53,912 bases of DNA, from contig CADCTN010000187.1 in the NCBI GenBank assembly GCA_902805535.1, positions 1 through 53,912 of the forward strand. Reading direction: 5' to 3'. The notes under the pieces were generated by a model, which worked only from the letters and a program-made list of their open reading frames with translations, was not told the origin of the DNA and did no database searches. Each line of letters starts with the position of its first letter. The first letter of the stretch is position 1. The DNA is from an uncultured Blastococcus sp. (GTDB lineage Bacteria; Actinomycetota; Actinomycetes; Mycobacteriales; Geodermatophilaceae). The position numbers and the translations under genes are program-made. Of the stretch, positions 44,273 to 51,378 are shown in pieces.

Positions 44273-45340
44273 GTGCCCGCACCGCTCGTCGCCGAGAACG
44301 TCGTCCGCGCCCCGAAGGTCCTCCTGCACGACCACCTGGACGGCGGCCTGCGCCCGCAGACGGTGCTGGAACTGGCCGACGAGCACGGGTACCGCGGACT
44401 GCCGGCCTCGGACGCCGAGAGCCTCGGGACCTGGTTCCGTGCGGCCGCGGACTCGGGCTCGCTGGTGCAGTACCTGGAGACGTTCGCGCACACCGTCGGC
44501 GTGATGCAGCACCCCGAGGCGATCCACCGCGTCGCGCGGGAGTGCGCCCTCGACCTGGCCGCCGACGGCGTCGTCCACGCCGAGGTGCGCTTCGCCCCGG
44601 AGCTGTCCACCGCGCAGGGGATGGCGATCGAGGCCGTCGTCGAGGCGATCGTCGCCGGGTTCGCCGACGGCAGCGCCGAGGCCGCGACGCCGATCACCGT
44701 CGGGGCGCTGCTCTGCGGGATGCGGCAGACCGACCGCTGGGAGGAGGTGGCCGGCCTCGTCGTCCGCCACCGCGACGCCGGTGTCGTCGGCTTCGACCTC
44801 GCGGGCCCCGAGATCGGCTTCCCGCCCGACCGCATCCCGGCCGCCATCGAGCTCCTGGACCGGGCGCGCGCCCACCGCACGATCCACGCCGGCGAGGCGG
44901 CCGGCATCGCCAGCATCCGGGCAGCGCTGGACGGCGCGCGGGCGGAGCGGCTGGGGCACGGGATCCGCATCGCCGACGAGGTCGCGGCCGACGGACGTCT
45001 CGGCCCGCTGGCGCAGCGGGTGCTCGACGAGCAGGTGGTCCTGGAGATCGCGCCGTCGTCCAACGTGCAGACCGGCGCCTACCCGAGCCTGGCCGAGCAC
45101 CCCGTCGACCGGCTGCACCGGCTCGGCTTCGCCGTCACGCTCAACACCGACAACCGCCTGATGAGCGGTGTCTCGCTGAGCAGCGAGGTCACCGACGTCG
45201 CCACCACGTTCGGCTGGTCCTGGGACGACGTCCGGACGGTCACCGAGCGTGCGCTGGCCGGGGCCTTCATCGACGACGACGAGCGCAAGCGCCTGCTCCA
45301 CGACGTCGTCCGCCCCGGATACGCCCAGCTGCAGGCCTGA
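44273..45340 (+). CDS. add: Adenosine deaminase
   Basis: A 355-residue zinc amidohydrolase that deaminates adenosine or deoxyadenosine to inosine. The zinc ligands are His19 and His21 (LLHDHLDGG), then IHAGEAAG with the catalytic Glu and His, RLGHGIRI, and LNTDNRLMSG with the zinc-binding Asp. Length is normal. It is transcribed from its own -10 box inside the end of the operon, and ends in a terminator. It completes the nucleoside-salvage block. Confidence 0.96.
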   Translation: MPAPLVAENVVRAPKVLLHDHLDGGLRPQTVLELADEHGYRGLPASDAESLGTWFRAAADSGSLVQYLETFAHTVGVMQHPEAIHRVARECALDLAADGVVHAEVRFAPELSTAQGMAIEAVVEAIVAGFADGSAEAATPITVGALLCGMRQTDRWEEVAGLVVRHRDAGVVGFDLAGPEIGFPPDRIPAAIELLDRARAHRTIHAGEAAGIASIRAALDGARAERLGHGIRIADEVAADGRLGPLAQRVLDEQVVLEIAPSSNVQTGAYPSLAEHPVDRLHRLGFAVTLNTDNRLMSGVSLSSEVTDVATTFGWSWDDVRTVTERALAGAFIDDDERKRLLHDVVRPGYAQLQA

Positions 45341-45341
45341 C

Positions 45342-45367
45342 GGCGGGGTGATCGTGGACACCCCGCC
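45342..45367 (+). terminator. Terminator of add
   Basis: ggcggggtg, loop atcgtgga, caccccgcc: perfect 9-base stem that begins 2 bases past the add stop. Confidence 0.75.
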
Positions 45368-45395
45368 TCGGGAATGTTCTGGCGATCTTCGCTGC

Positions 45396-45401
45396 TAACC
45401 T
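45396..45401 (+). promoter_or_regulatory. -10 element of the DEAD-box helicase leader
   Basis: TAACCT, a full TAnnnT match. Transcription would begin near 45408, where accggc/gccggt (45408-45425) forms a hairpin at the very 5' end of the mRNA. The leader is then about 174 bases long. Confidence 0.5.
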
Positions 45402-45451
45402 GGGCGTACCGGCACACAGGCCGGTCATCCTCCCGGACGGAACGTCTGGGC

Positions 45452-45499
45452 ATGAGCGCATCCGTGCAGATCCCGCGTTCCATTCCTGGGCGCAGCTGA
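45452..45499 (+). CDS. Candidate 15-residue upstream leader peptide (uORF)
   Basis: ATG to TGA, encoding MSASVQIPRSIPGRS, in the leader of the DEAD-box helicase gene. GGAA 9 bases upstream is a weak ribosome site. The stop lies 8 bases before a terminator hairpin at 45508-45540. Ribosome passage or stalling on this frame could decide whether that hairpin forms. No recognised arrest motif. It is a real open frame, but translation is untested. Confidence 0.5.
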   Translation: MSASVQIPRSIPGRS

Positions 45500-45507
45500 T
45501 CGCCAGT

Positions 45508-45540
45508 GAAGGACGCCGGTACTCCAGGCGCCTTCCTTTT
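45508..45540 (+). terminator. Intrinsic terminator inside the helicase leader
   Basis: gaagg-a-cgcc, loop ggtactcca, ggcgccttc, then ctttt: 9 base pairs with one bulged A, followed by T residues, 42 bases before the helicase ATG. In a GC-rich genome a hairpin with a T-tail inside a leader is unusual and points to attenuation. Confidence 0.65.
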
Positions 45541-45551
45541 CCACGGGACGC

Positions 45552-45571
45552 GCTCCGAGCTGTATCGGAGC
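45552..45571 (+). promoter_or_regulatory. Hairpin sequestering the helicase Shine-Dalgarno
   Basis: gctccga, loop gctgta, tcggagc: perfect 7-base stem. The 3' arm contains the GGAG (45567-45570) that is the only good ribosome site before ATG 45582. Folding would block translation initiation; opening would allow it. Confidence 0.5.
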
Positions 45572-45581
45572 CCCACCCCGC

Positions 45582-47099
45582 ATGACTGTGGTCAACCCTG
45601 TCTCGTTCGAGTCGAACGAGGTCGTCACCACCCCTGAAGACACCACTCCCGAGAACACCGTCGAGGCCCCGAGCGGCCCGACGTTCCACGAGCTGGGTCT
45701 GCCCCAGCTGCTGGTCACCGCCCTGGAGCGGCGCGGCATCCACCGCCCGTTCGCCATCCAGACGTCGGCCCTGCCCGACGCCCTGGCCGGCCGCGACGTG
45801 CTCGGCAAGGCCGCCACCGGCTCGGGCAAGACGCTGGCCTTCGGCCTGCCGCTGCTCGCCCGCATCGGCGCCGAGGTCAAGAACGGCCGCCGCGCACCGC
45901 GCGGCCTGGTGCTCGTGCCGACGCGCGAGCTCGCCCAGCAGGTGCACGACAACCTGGCGCCCCTCGGCCAGGCGACCGGCGTCCAGCTCGCCACCGTCTA
46001 CGGCGGCGCGCCCATGTACCGCCAGATCCAGCAGCTCCGCCGCGGCGTCGACGTCATCATCGCCACCCCCGGCCGGCTGCAGGACCTGATCAGCCAGGGC
46101 GAGGCCACCCTCGCCGAGGTCGTCATCACCGTCCTCGACGAGGCCGACTTCATGGCCGACCTGGGCTTCCTCCCGGTCGTCAAGGAGCTGCTCGACCAGA
46201 CCGACCGCAACGCCCAGCGGCTGCTGTTCTCGGCCACCCTGGACGGCGAGGTCGACTCCCTGGTCCGTCGCTACCTCAAGGACCCGGCCCGGCACGAGGT
46301 CAAGCGGGCCGGCGACGACGCCCCGCCCGCCGAGCACCTCGCCTTCAGCCTCGCGTTCCGCGACAAGCTGCAGGTGGCCACCGAGCTCGCCGGCCGCCCC
46401 GGCCGCACGATCGTGTTCGCGCGCACCCAGCTCGGCGTCGACCGGCTCGCCGAGAACCTGAAGGCCGCCGGCATCAAGGCCGAGGCCATCCACGGCGGTC
46501 TGCCCCAGGCCGCGCGCAAGCGCGCCCTGGAGGAGTTCACCGACGCCCGGTCCCCGGTCCTCGTCGCCACGGACGTCGCCGCGCGCGGCATCCACGTCGA
46601 CGACGTCTCGCTGGTCCTGCACTACGACCCGCCGACGGACGCCAAGACCTACCTGCACCGTTCGGGCCGCACCGCCCGCGCGGGTGCCGCCGGTGTCGTC
46701 GCCTCGCTGCTCCTGCCCGACCAGGTGGGCCAAGCCAAGCGCCGCTTCCGCTCGGCCAAGGTCGACCCGGCCATCGACCGGATCCGCCCGGGTGACCAGG
46801 CGATCCTCGACCTGGTGGCCAAGGGCGTCGCGGTGGAGCCCAAGGAGCGCACCCAGCGCGACATGCGCCGCGGTGGCGGTGGCCCCGGCGGCCGTCCGCG
46901 CCGGGAAGGCGACCGCCCCACCGGCGGTCACCGTGGTGGCCCGCGTCGGTCGTTCGGCGACAAGCCGCGTCCGGCCGGCGAGCGGTCGGGTGGCGAGCGG
47001 TCCTACGGCGAGCGCTCGTCCTCCGGTGAGCGTTCCTACGGTGACCGTGGCCCGCGGCCGGGCGGGCGGCCCAGCCGCCCGTCGCGCTACGGCAGCTGA
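45582..47099 (+). CDS. DEAD-box ATP-dependent RNA helicase
   Basis: A 505-residue RNA helicase of superfamily 2. Q motif FHELGLPQLL with RPFAIQTSALP, motif I ATGSGKT at 78-84, PTRELAQQ, motif II VLDEADFMAD near 186, SAT in LFSATLDGEV, TDVAARGIHV and HRSGRTARAG. The last ~85 residues are Arg/Gly/Ser-rich with repeated SYGERS/SYGDRG units and are probably RNA-binding and disordered. A 174-base structured leader suggests regulation, and cold shock is the usual stimulus for such helicases. No closer homologue is claimed, so no symbol. Confidence 0.95.
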   Translation: MTVVNPVSFESNEVVTTPEDTTPENTVEAPSGPTFHELGLPQLLVTALERRGIHRPFAIQTSALPDALAGRDVLGKAATGSGKTLAFGLPLLARIGAEVKNGRRAPRGLVLVPTRELAQQVHDNLAPLGQATGVQLATVYGGAPMYRQIQQLRRGVDVIIATPGRLQDLISQGEATLAEVVITVLDEADFMADLGFLPVVKELLDQTDRNAQRLLFSATLDGEVDSLVRRYLKDPARHEVKRAGDDAPPAEHLAFSLAFRDKLQVATELAGRPGRTIVFARTQLGVDRLAENLKAAGIKAEAIHGGLPQAARKRALEEFTDARSPVLVATDVAARGIHVDDVSLVLHYDPPTDAKTYLHRSGRTARAGAAGVVASLLLPDQVGQAKRRFRSAKVDPAIDRIRPGDQAILDLVAKGVAVEPKERTQRDMRRGGGGPGGRPRREGDRPTGGHRGGPRRSFGDKPRPAGERSGGERSYGERSSSGERSYGDRGPRPGGRPSRPSRYGS

Positions 47100-47112
47100 T
47101 CGACCCAGTAGA

Positions 47113-47162
47113 ACGCCAGAGCGGCCGGTCCCGGGACTTCCCGGGGCCGGCCGCTCTGGCGT
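47113..47162. terminator. Long bidirectional terminator between convergent genes
   Basis: acgccagagcggccgg with its complement ccggccgctctggcgt, plus an inner cccggga/tcccggg: a stem of about 24 pairs with a minimal loop. It lies between the helicase and the convergent hypothetical gene. Confidence 0.8.
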
Positions 47163-47169
47163 GTGGCCG

Positions 47170-48528
47170 CTAGTCGCGGAAGACCAGCGCTCCGCTGACC
47201 TGGGTGACGACCTCGTCCCACTCCGGGCGCAGGGTGGCGGCGTCCTCGGCGCGGAGCACCGCCCGCGGATCGGCCTCGCCCCGGGCCACGGCGCGGCCCA
47301 GCGGCGCGGTGGGGGAGAGCAGCTCGTCGACGCGGGTGAGGCCGGCGTACTCGGCCAGGTCGCGCACGCCCTCCACCGGCTGGGCGAACGACCGGTGGTC
47401 GACCAGCCCCGCGGCGCCGTCGGCCACCTCGGTCAGCACCTCCGACAGCCCGGTGAGGTCGTAGCGGTCCTGGTCGGCCGGCAGCGGCGGGACGTCGGTG
47501 TCGGCGACCTCGGCCCAGGAGGCGATCTCGATCAAATCGTGGCTCTCGGGGCCCTTGCAGAAGCGTGCGAGGTCGGCGGGGGTGGCGAAGAGGAAGACCT
47601 CGCCGTCGCGGCCGAGGAACCGGGCGACGTCCTCGACGTAGCAGCGCAGGGTCAGCCCCGCCCCCTCGGGGACGACGATCTCGACCGGCAGGATGCCGAC
47701 GGATTCCCAGAAGGCGCCCGCCGTGGCGACCTCCGCCGCCGTGGCGCTGACGCCGCCACCCCGGGCGATGGTGCGCACAGGGGGCGCGGCGACGGGCTCG
47801 TCGCCGGCCTGGACGACCGCGGGCTCCCCTTCGTCCCCCTGCTGCTCCGCGTCGACGTCCTCGACCTGGGACGCCGCCGGGTAGTCCTCCGGCGTCGCGG
47901 AGCCGGCGCCGGTCCAGTCGAAGTGCTCGTTGAGCTCCTCGACGACGTCCTCCCACAGCTCGTCGAGGACCCCGCCGACGCCGACCCAGGCGTCCTCGCC
48001 GGAGCGGCCGACGAAGGCGTCCACACCGAGGCCGAGGGAGCCGATCTCGGGCTTGGCGGCGAGCTCGGCGACGGCCTCGAACTGCGTCTCGTCGTCGTCG
48101 TCCTGGTCGTCGTCGCCGCCGGCGGTGTCCAGGCACTCGGCCAGCCGGCTGACGATGTCGACCGTGGCGGCCAGCTCCTCGACGGCCCACCGGTCGGGGT
48201 TCTCGGCGGCGATGTCGTACACGCCGTCGAGGTCGAAGCGGTGGTCGTCGTCGGGCGTCAGGTCCTCGGCGTCGAGGCCGACCACGATCGGCCAGACCGG
48301 GTGGTCGGCGAGGTCGTGGTCGGTGCTGGTCCGGCAGAACGCCGCCAGCGCCGTGGGGGTCGGGAAGAGGTGGACGACTGTCCGCCCGCCCGCGCCGGTG
48401 TCGTCCTCGGTGGTGCCGAGGAACGCCTGCCACTCCTCCCCGTCCTCCTCCCACGGTGGCGCCCACAGCGTGTAGCCGGTGCGGTCATCGAGGGTGAGTG
48501 CGATCGGGACGATGCTGGGCCTGGCCAC
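47170..48528 (-). CDS. Hypothetical acidic protein with an internal duplication
   Basis: A 452-residue soluble protein. Start GTG 48528 gives MARPSIVPIALTLDD; longer frames read through repeats. Two similar halves are visible: VVHLFPTPTALAAFCRTSTD with DHDLADHPVWPIV near 60-95, and EVFLFATPADLARFCKGPES with HDLIEIASWAEV near 325-360, each followed by an Asp-rich stretch (DDDHRFDLDGVYD versus DQDRYDLTGLSEV). The linker is very acidic (DDDQDDDDETQ). Similar actinobacterial proteins are sometimes labelled primosomal protein, which I do not support. Function unknown. Confidence 0.8.
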   Translation of the reverse strand: MARPSIVPIALTLDDRTGYTLWAPPWEEDGEEWQAFLGTTEDDTGAGGRTVVHLFPTPTALAAFCRTSTDHDLADHPVWPIVVGLDAEDLTPDDDHRFDLDGVYDIAAENPDRWAVEELAATVDIVSRLAECLDTAGGDDDQDDDDETQFEAVAELAAKPEIGSLGLGVDAFVGRSGEDAWVGVGGVLDELWEDVVEELNEHFDWTGAGSATPEDYPAASQVEDVDAEQQGDEGEPAVVQAGDEPVAAPPVRTIARGGGVSATAAEVATAGAFWESVGILPVEIVVPEGAGLTLRCYVEDVARFLGRDGEVFLFATPADLARFCKGPESHDLIEIASWAEVADTDVPPLPADQDRYDLTGLSEVLTEVADGAAGLVDHRSFAQPVEGVRDLAEYAGLTRVDELLSPTAPLGRAVARGEADPRAVLRAEDAATLRPEWDEVVTQVSGALVFRD

Positions 48529-48570
48529 GGGGACACCCTGCCAGATGCCACGGGGACGCCCTGTCAGATG
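48524..48570. repeat. Imperfect 23-base direct repeat over the start of the 47170-48528 gene
   Basis: gccacggggacaccctgcc at 48524 and gccacggggacgccctgtc at 48547, each followed by agatg, differ at only two places. The first copy contains the GTG start codon of the gene. The effect, if any, on translation is unknown. Confidence 0.7.
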
Positions 48571-48599
48571 CTCGGACCCGCCTCGGTTGCCAGGCGCAG

Positions 48600-49073
48600 C
48601 TACGCCTGGGCGGTCCGCTTCGTCCGGGGCGCGGGGCGGACGACGAGGACGGGGCACGGCGCGTAGTGCTGGACCCGCTGGGCGGTGCTGCCGACGAGGA
48701 TCACGTCGGTGATTCCGCGCGCTCCGGCCGCGACGACGACCAGCCCTGAGTCGTGCTCCGTGGCCGCCTTGATGATCTCCGCGGCGGGTGACCCGCTGCG
48801 GATCTGCTTGCCGACCTTGGGCCCCCAGTCGTCGAACACGGCCGCCACCGCGTCGACGGCACGCTGCGCTGCCTCCCGGAAGCTGCCGGTCCCCTCGCCG
48901 ATCCCTTGCTGCTCGGCCTCGGAGATCTCGTCGGCGAAGGCCACCGAGGCCAGTGGCCGGATGACCGCCACGACGAGGATCTCGGTGATCTTCGCGGGAT
49001 CGGCGAAGGACGTGAGGTGGCGGGCCGCGGCCAGCGACTGCGGCGATCCGTCGGTGGCGACGATGACGTGCAT
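48600..49073 (-). CDS. Universal stress protein (UspA family)
   Basis: A 157-residue single-domain UspA protein. HVIVATDGSPQSLAAARHL is the start, and GARGITDVILVGSTAQRVQH carries the G-2x-G-9x-G-S/T ATP-binding pattern, so it probably binds ATP. It ends in CPVLVVRPAPRTKRTAQA. The permease gene ends one base before its ATG, so the two are cotranscribed and it may modulate the transporter, as seen for other transporter-USP pairs. Target unknown. Confidence 0.93.
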   Translation of the reverse strand: MHVIVATDGSPQSLAAARHLTSFADPAKITEILVVAVIRPLASVAFADEISEAEQQGIGEGTGSFREAAQRAVDAVAAVFDDWGPKVGKQIRSGSPAAEIIKAATEHDSGLVVVAAGARGITDVILVGSTAQRVQHYAPCPVLVVRPAPRTKRTAQA

Positions 49074-49074
49074 C

Positions 49075-50505
49075 TCAGGCCTCCGTCCGTGAGGCGGCTT
49101 CGGGATCGCCGCGTCGGGTGCCCGCGGGGCCGTTCCGCGAGCCGGCGGCGTACTCGATCAGGAAGAGGACCACGCCGACACCGATCAGCGCGGCGCACCA
49201 GATCAGCGAGCTCGGGTCGTCGTAGATGGAGAAGCCGAGGATGGCCAGGTTGCCGACCAGCCCGACGATCAGCAGGGGAGTGTTCGCCCGGAAGGTGCGC
49301 TCGTCCTCGTCCTGCCCACGCAGCTTGAGACACGCGACGATCACCAGGGCGTAGATGGCGAGGAGGAGGACGACGGTCACCAGCGCCAGCCGGTTGACCA
49401 GGTCCAGACCGCCACCGGTCTCGAGCAGGATGGTGCCGGCGATCAGCAGGGCCGCGACCACCGCTGCGCTGAAGAGCAGCCCGACCCACGGGCTGCGGCG
49501 CGTGGCGTGGATCTTGGCGAAGACACCGGGGACGACGTCCTCCCTGGCCATGCCGTAGAGGATCCGCGGCTGGGTGACGATCGTGACCAGCGTGGTGTTG
49601 GTGATCGCGATCAGCGCGATGATCGAGAACAGCGTGGTCATGAAGTCGGTGGAGAAGGGCAGGATGCCCTGCTTCACGACCTCGAGCAGCGCTGCGTCGG
49701 ACTCCGCCAGCACGTCGGTGGGCACGGTGAGGGCGGCGGCCATCGAGACCAGGACGTAGACCAGGCCAGCGACGACCATGCCGCCGACCAGGGACCGGGG
49801 GAAGGCCCGGTGCGGGTCGATCGTCTCCTCGGCGACGTTGGCGGTGTTCTCGAAGCCGGTCATCGCGAAGAACGAGAAGGCGATGCCGGCGAGGACGGCG
49901 AGCGCGGGGTTGCCGGAGACGCTGATGTCGGCGAGGACGCCGAAGTCGGCGTCGCCCTGGGCGATGAACCAGATGCCGATGATCATCACGATGATCAGCC
50001 CGGCCACCTCGACGAAGGTCATCAGCATGTTCATCACCACCGACTCGGTGATGCCGATGAAGTTGACGACCACCAGGGCGAGGAGGAAGACCAGGGACAC
50101 CAGCAACGCCGGCGGGCCCTCCCACAGCGTGGCGAAGTAGGAGGAGAAACCGGTGGCCAGCGAACCCGTGGCCGCGAAGCTCGCCGACAGGAACGACACG
50201 GTGACCAGGAAGGTCAGCGCCGTGCTGCCGAACGCCTTCTTGACGTACAGCGCCGCACCGGCCGCCTGCGGGTACTTGGTCACCAGCTCCGCGTAGGCGG
50301 ACCCGGTGATGGCCGCGACGGTGACGCCGAGGGCGAAGGCGAGCCAGAACGCCCCGCCGACGGCAGCCGCGACCAGGCCGATCAGGACGTAGATGCCCGA
50401 CCCGAGGACGTCGCCGAGCGTGTAGAAGAACAGCTGTCTCCCGGTGATCGATCTCCGGAGACCGCTGTCCTCGTTCTCGACCCTGGTGGTGCCGATCTCG
50501 GCCAC
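49075..50505 (-). CDS. APC-superfamily amino-acid permease
   Basis: A 476-residue transporter with about twelve helices. FFYTLGDVLGSGIYVLIGLV holds the helix-1 GSGIY motif for substrate binding, FAMTGFENTANVAEETIDP is the helix-6/loop landmark, and the C-terminus is cytoplasmic (RNGPAGTRRGDPEAAS). Start GTG 50505 has GAGGAA 3 bases upstream of it. Substrate is probably an amino acid or polyamine; it cannot be narrowed. Operon with the downstream USP gene. Confidence 0.93.
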   Translation of the reverse strand: MAEIGTTRVENEDSGLRRSITGRQLFFYTLGDVLGSGIYVLIGLVAAAVGGAFWLAFALGVTVAAITGSAYAELVTKYPQAAGAALYVKKAFGSTALTFLVTVSFLSASFAATGSLATGFSSYFATLWEGPPALLVSLVFLLALVVVNFIGITESVVMNMLMTFVEVAGLIIVMIIGIWFIAQGDADFGVLADISVSGNPALAVLAGIAFSFFAMTGFENTANVAEETIDPHRAFPRSLVGGMVVAGLVYVLVSMAAALTVPTDVLAESDAALLEVVKQGILPFSTDFMTTLFSIIALIAITNTTLVTIVTQPRILYGMAREDVVPGVFAKIHATRRSPWVGLLFSAAVVAALLIAGTILLETGGGLDLVNRLALVTVVLLLAIYALVIVACLKLRGQDEDERTFRANTPLLIVGLVGNLAILGFSIYDDPSSLIWCAALIGVGVVLFLIEYAAGSRNGPAGTRRGDPEAASRTEA

Positions 50506-50653
50506 GAGTTCCTCGTTTCGGCGTCGAGCGGGAGCTGCTGTCGGCCGATCCTGCCGCCATCGACGCGCCGGTGCTCGGTGAACGCGGAAGTTCGGCACCT
50601 GGGGTGGGCGGCCGCTCCTGGCACCTGGGTGAGTCCCGTGGCGGTCCGCTGTG

Positions 50654-50659
50654 CAGAGT
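50654..50659 (+). promoter_or_regulatory. Probable -10 element of the VOC gene
   Basis: CAGAGT, 6 bases before GTG 50666 and no Shine-Dalgarno sequence. This spacing favours 50666 over the earlier GTG at 50651. Confidence 0.35.
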
Positions 50660-50665
50660 GACCGC

Positions 50666-51061
50666 GTGACGGCTCTCATCTCCCACACCACGTTCGACAG
50701 CCTGGACGCCTACGCGATGTCGGTCTTCTGGGCCGGGATCCTCGACTTCGCCGAGGATCCCGAAGACCCGAACCAGCCCGGCGACGAGGAGTGCATGATC
50801 CTCTCCGCGGACGGCGGCCAGCGACTGCTGTTCATCGAGGTTCCGGACGCCAAGCAGGTGAAGAACCGAGTTCACCTGGACCTGAAGCCTGCCGAGGGCA
50901 GCCGTGACGAGGAGCTCGAACGGTTGCTGCGGCTGGGCTCGCGCCGGGTTGCCGACCACCGCCGTGAGGACGGAACGGGCTGGGTCACGCTCGCCGATCC
51001 GGAGGGCAACGAGTTCTGCATCCTCCGGAGCGACGGCGAACGCGCCGTCTCGGCGGGATAG
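50666..51061 (+). CDS. VOC/glyoxalase-like domain protein
   Basis: A 131-residue protein of the vicinal oxygen chelate superfamily, glyoxalase_6-like. MTALISHTTFDSLDAYAMSVFW is the usual start, KNRVHLDLKPAEGSRDEELERLL and TLADPEGNEFCILRSDGE are the family's second half. The metal-ligand positions (His7, Glu near the end) are partly conserved. Substrate unknown. Start GTG 50666 rather than 50651 by promoter spacing. It is divergent from the APC permease. Confidence 0.88.
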   Translation: MTALISHTTFDSLDAYAMSVFWAGILDFAEDPEDPNQPGDEECMILSADGGQRLLFIEVPDAKQVKNRVHLDLKPAEGSRDEELERLLRLGSRRVADHRREDGTGWVTLADPEGNEFCILRSDGERAVSAG

Positions 51062-51184
51062 GCACTCTCTTCCCGACGTCCGCATGAGGATCGGCGAGCG
51101 GGCGCGGATCAACCATCGGGTCCGGCTCCGGAAGTGGCGCAGCCGTGCCATGAGTCACATCAGGGCGTCGTCTCGGTTGCGGAT

Positions 51185-51331
51185 CGATGACTCGCTGTTC
51201 CTGGTGCAGTGGTCCGGCCGGTCCGCCGACGCCCGGCTGACCCTGGTACTCGCTGCGGCCACTTCATCTCCCCGGAAGCACCGCGAGCCTTCAACGACGC
51301 CATGCCCGGGCTCCTCGTTGGCACCACCTGA
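51185..51331 (+). pseudogene. Frameshifted C-terminal remnant of an alpha/beta-hydrolase
   Basis: In one frame the sequence reads SLFLVQWSGRSADARLTLV, then a shift of frame gives CGHFISPEAPRAFNDAMPGL and the stop TGA 51329-51331. The second part is a textbook alpha/beta-hydrolase end, with the catalytic His in GHF. The upstream part of the gene is not present in the 317-base gap, which otherwise shows nothing. It lies directly beside a convergent intact epoxide hydrolase. Sequence evidence for decay is direct; the parent family is inferred from about 45 residues. Confidence 0.6.
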
Positions 51332-51378
51332 CCCGCCGTCCCGGCCCGAGGAGCCGTCGTACACCGAGTCAGCTCAGC

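Noticed and set aside
48701-51151. An 816-residue minus-strand frame opposite or around the APC permease and USP genes
   Set aside because: Out of frame with both minus-strand genes that have clear domains; a shadow.
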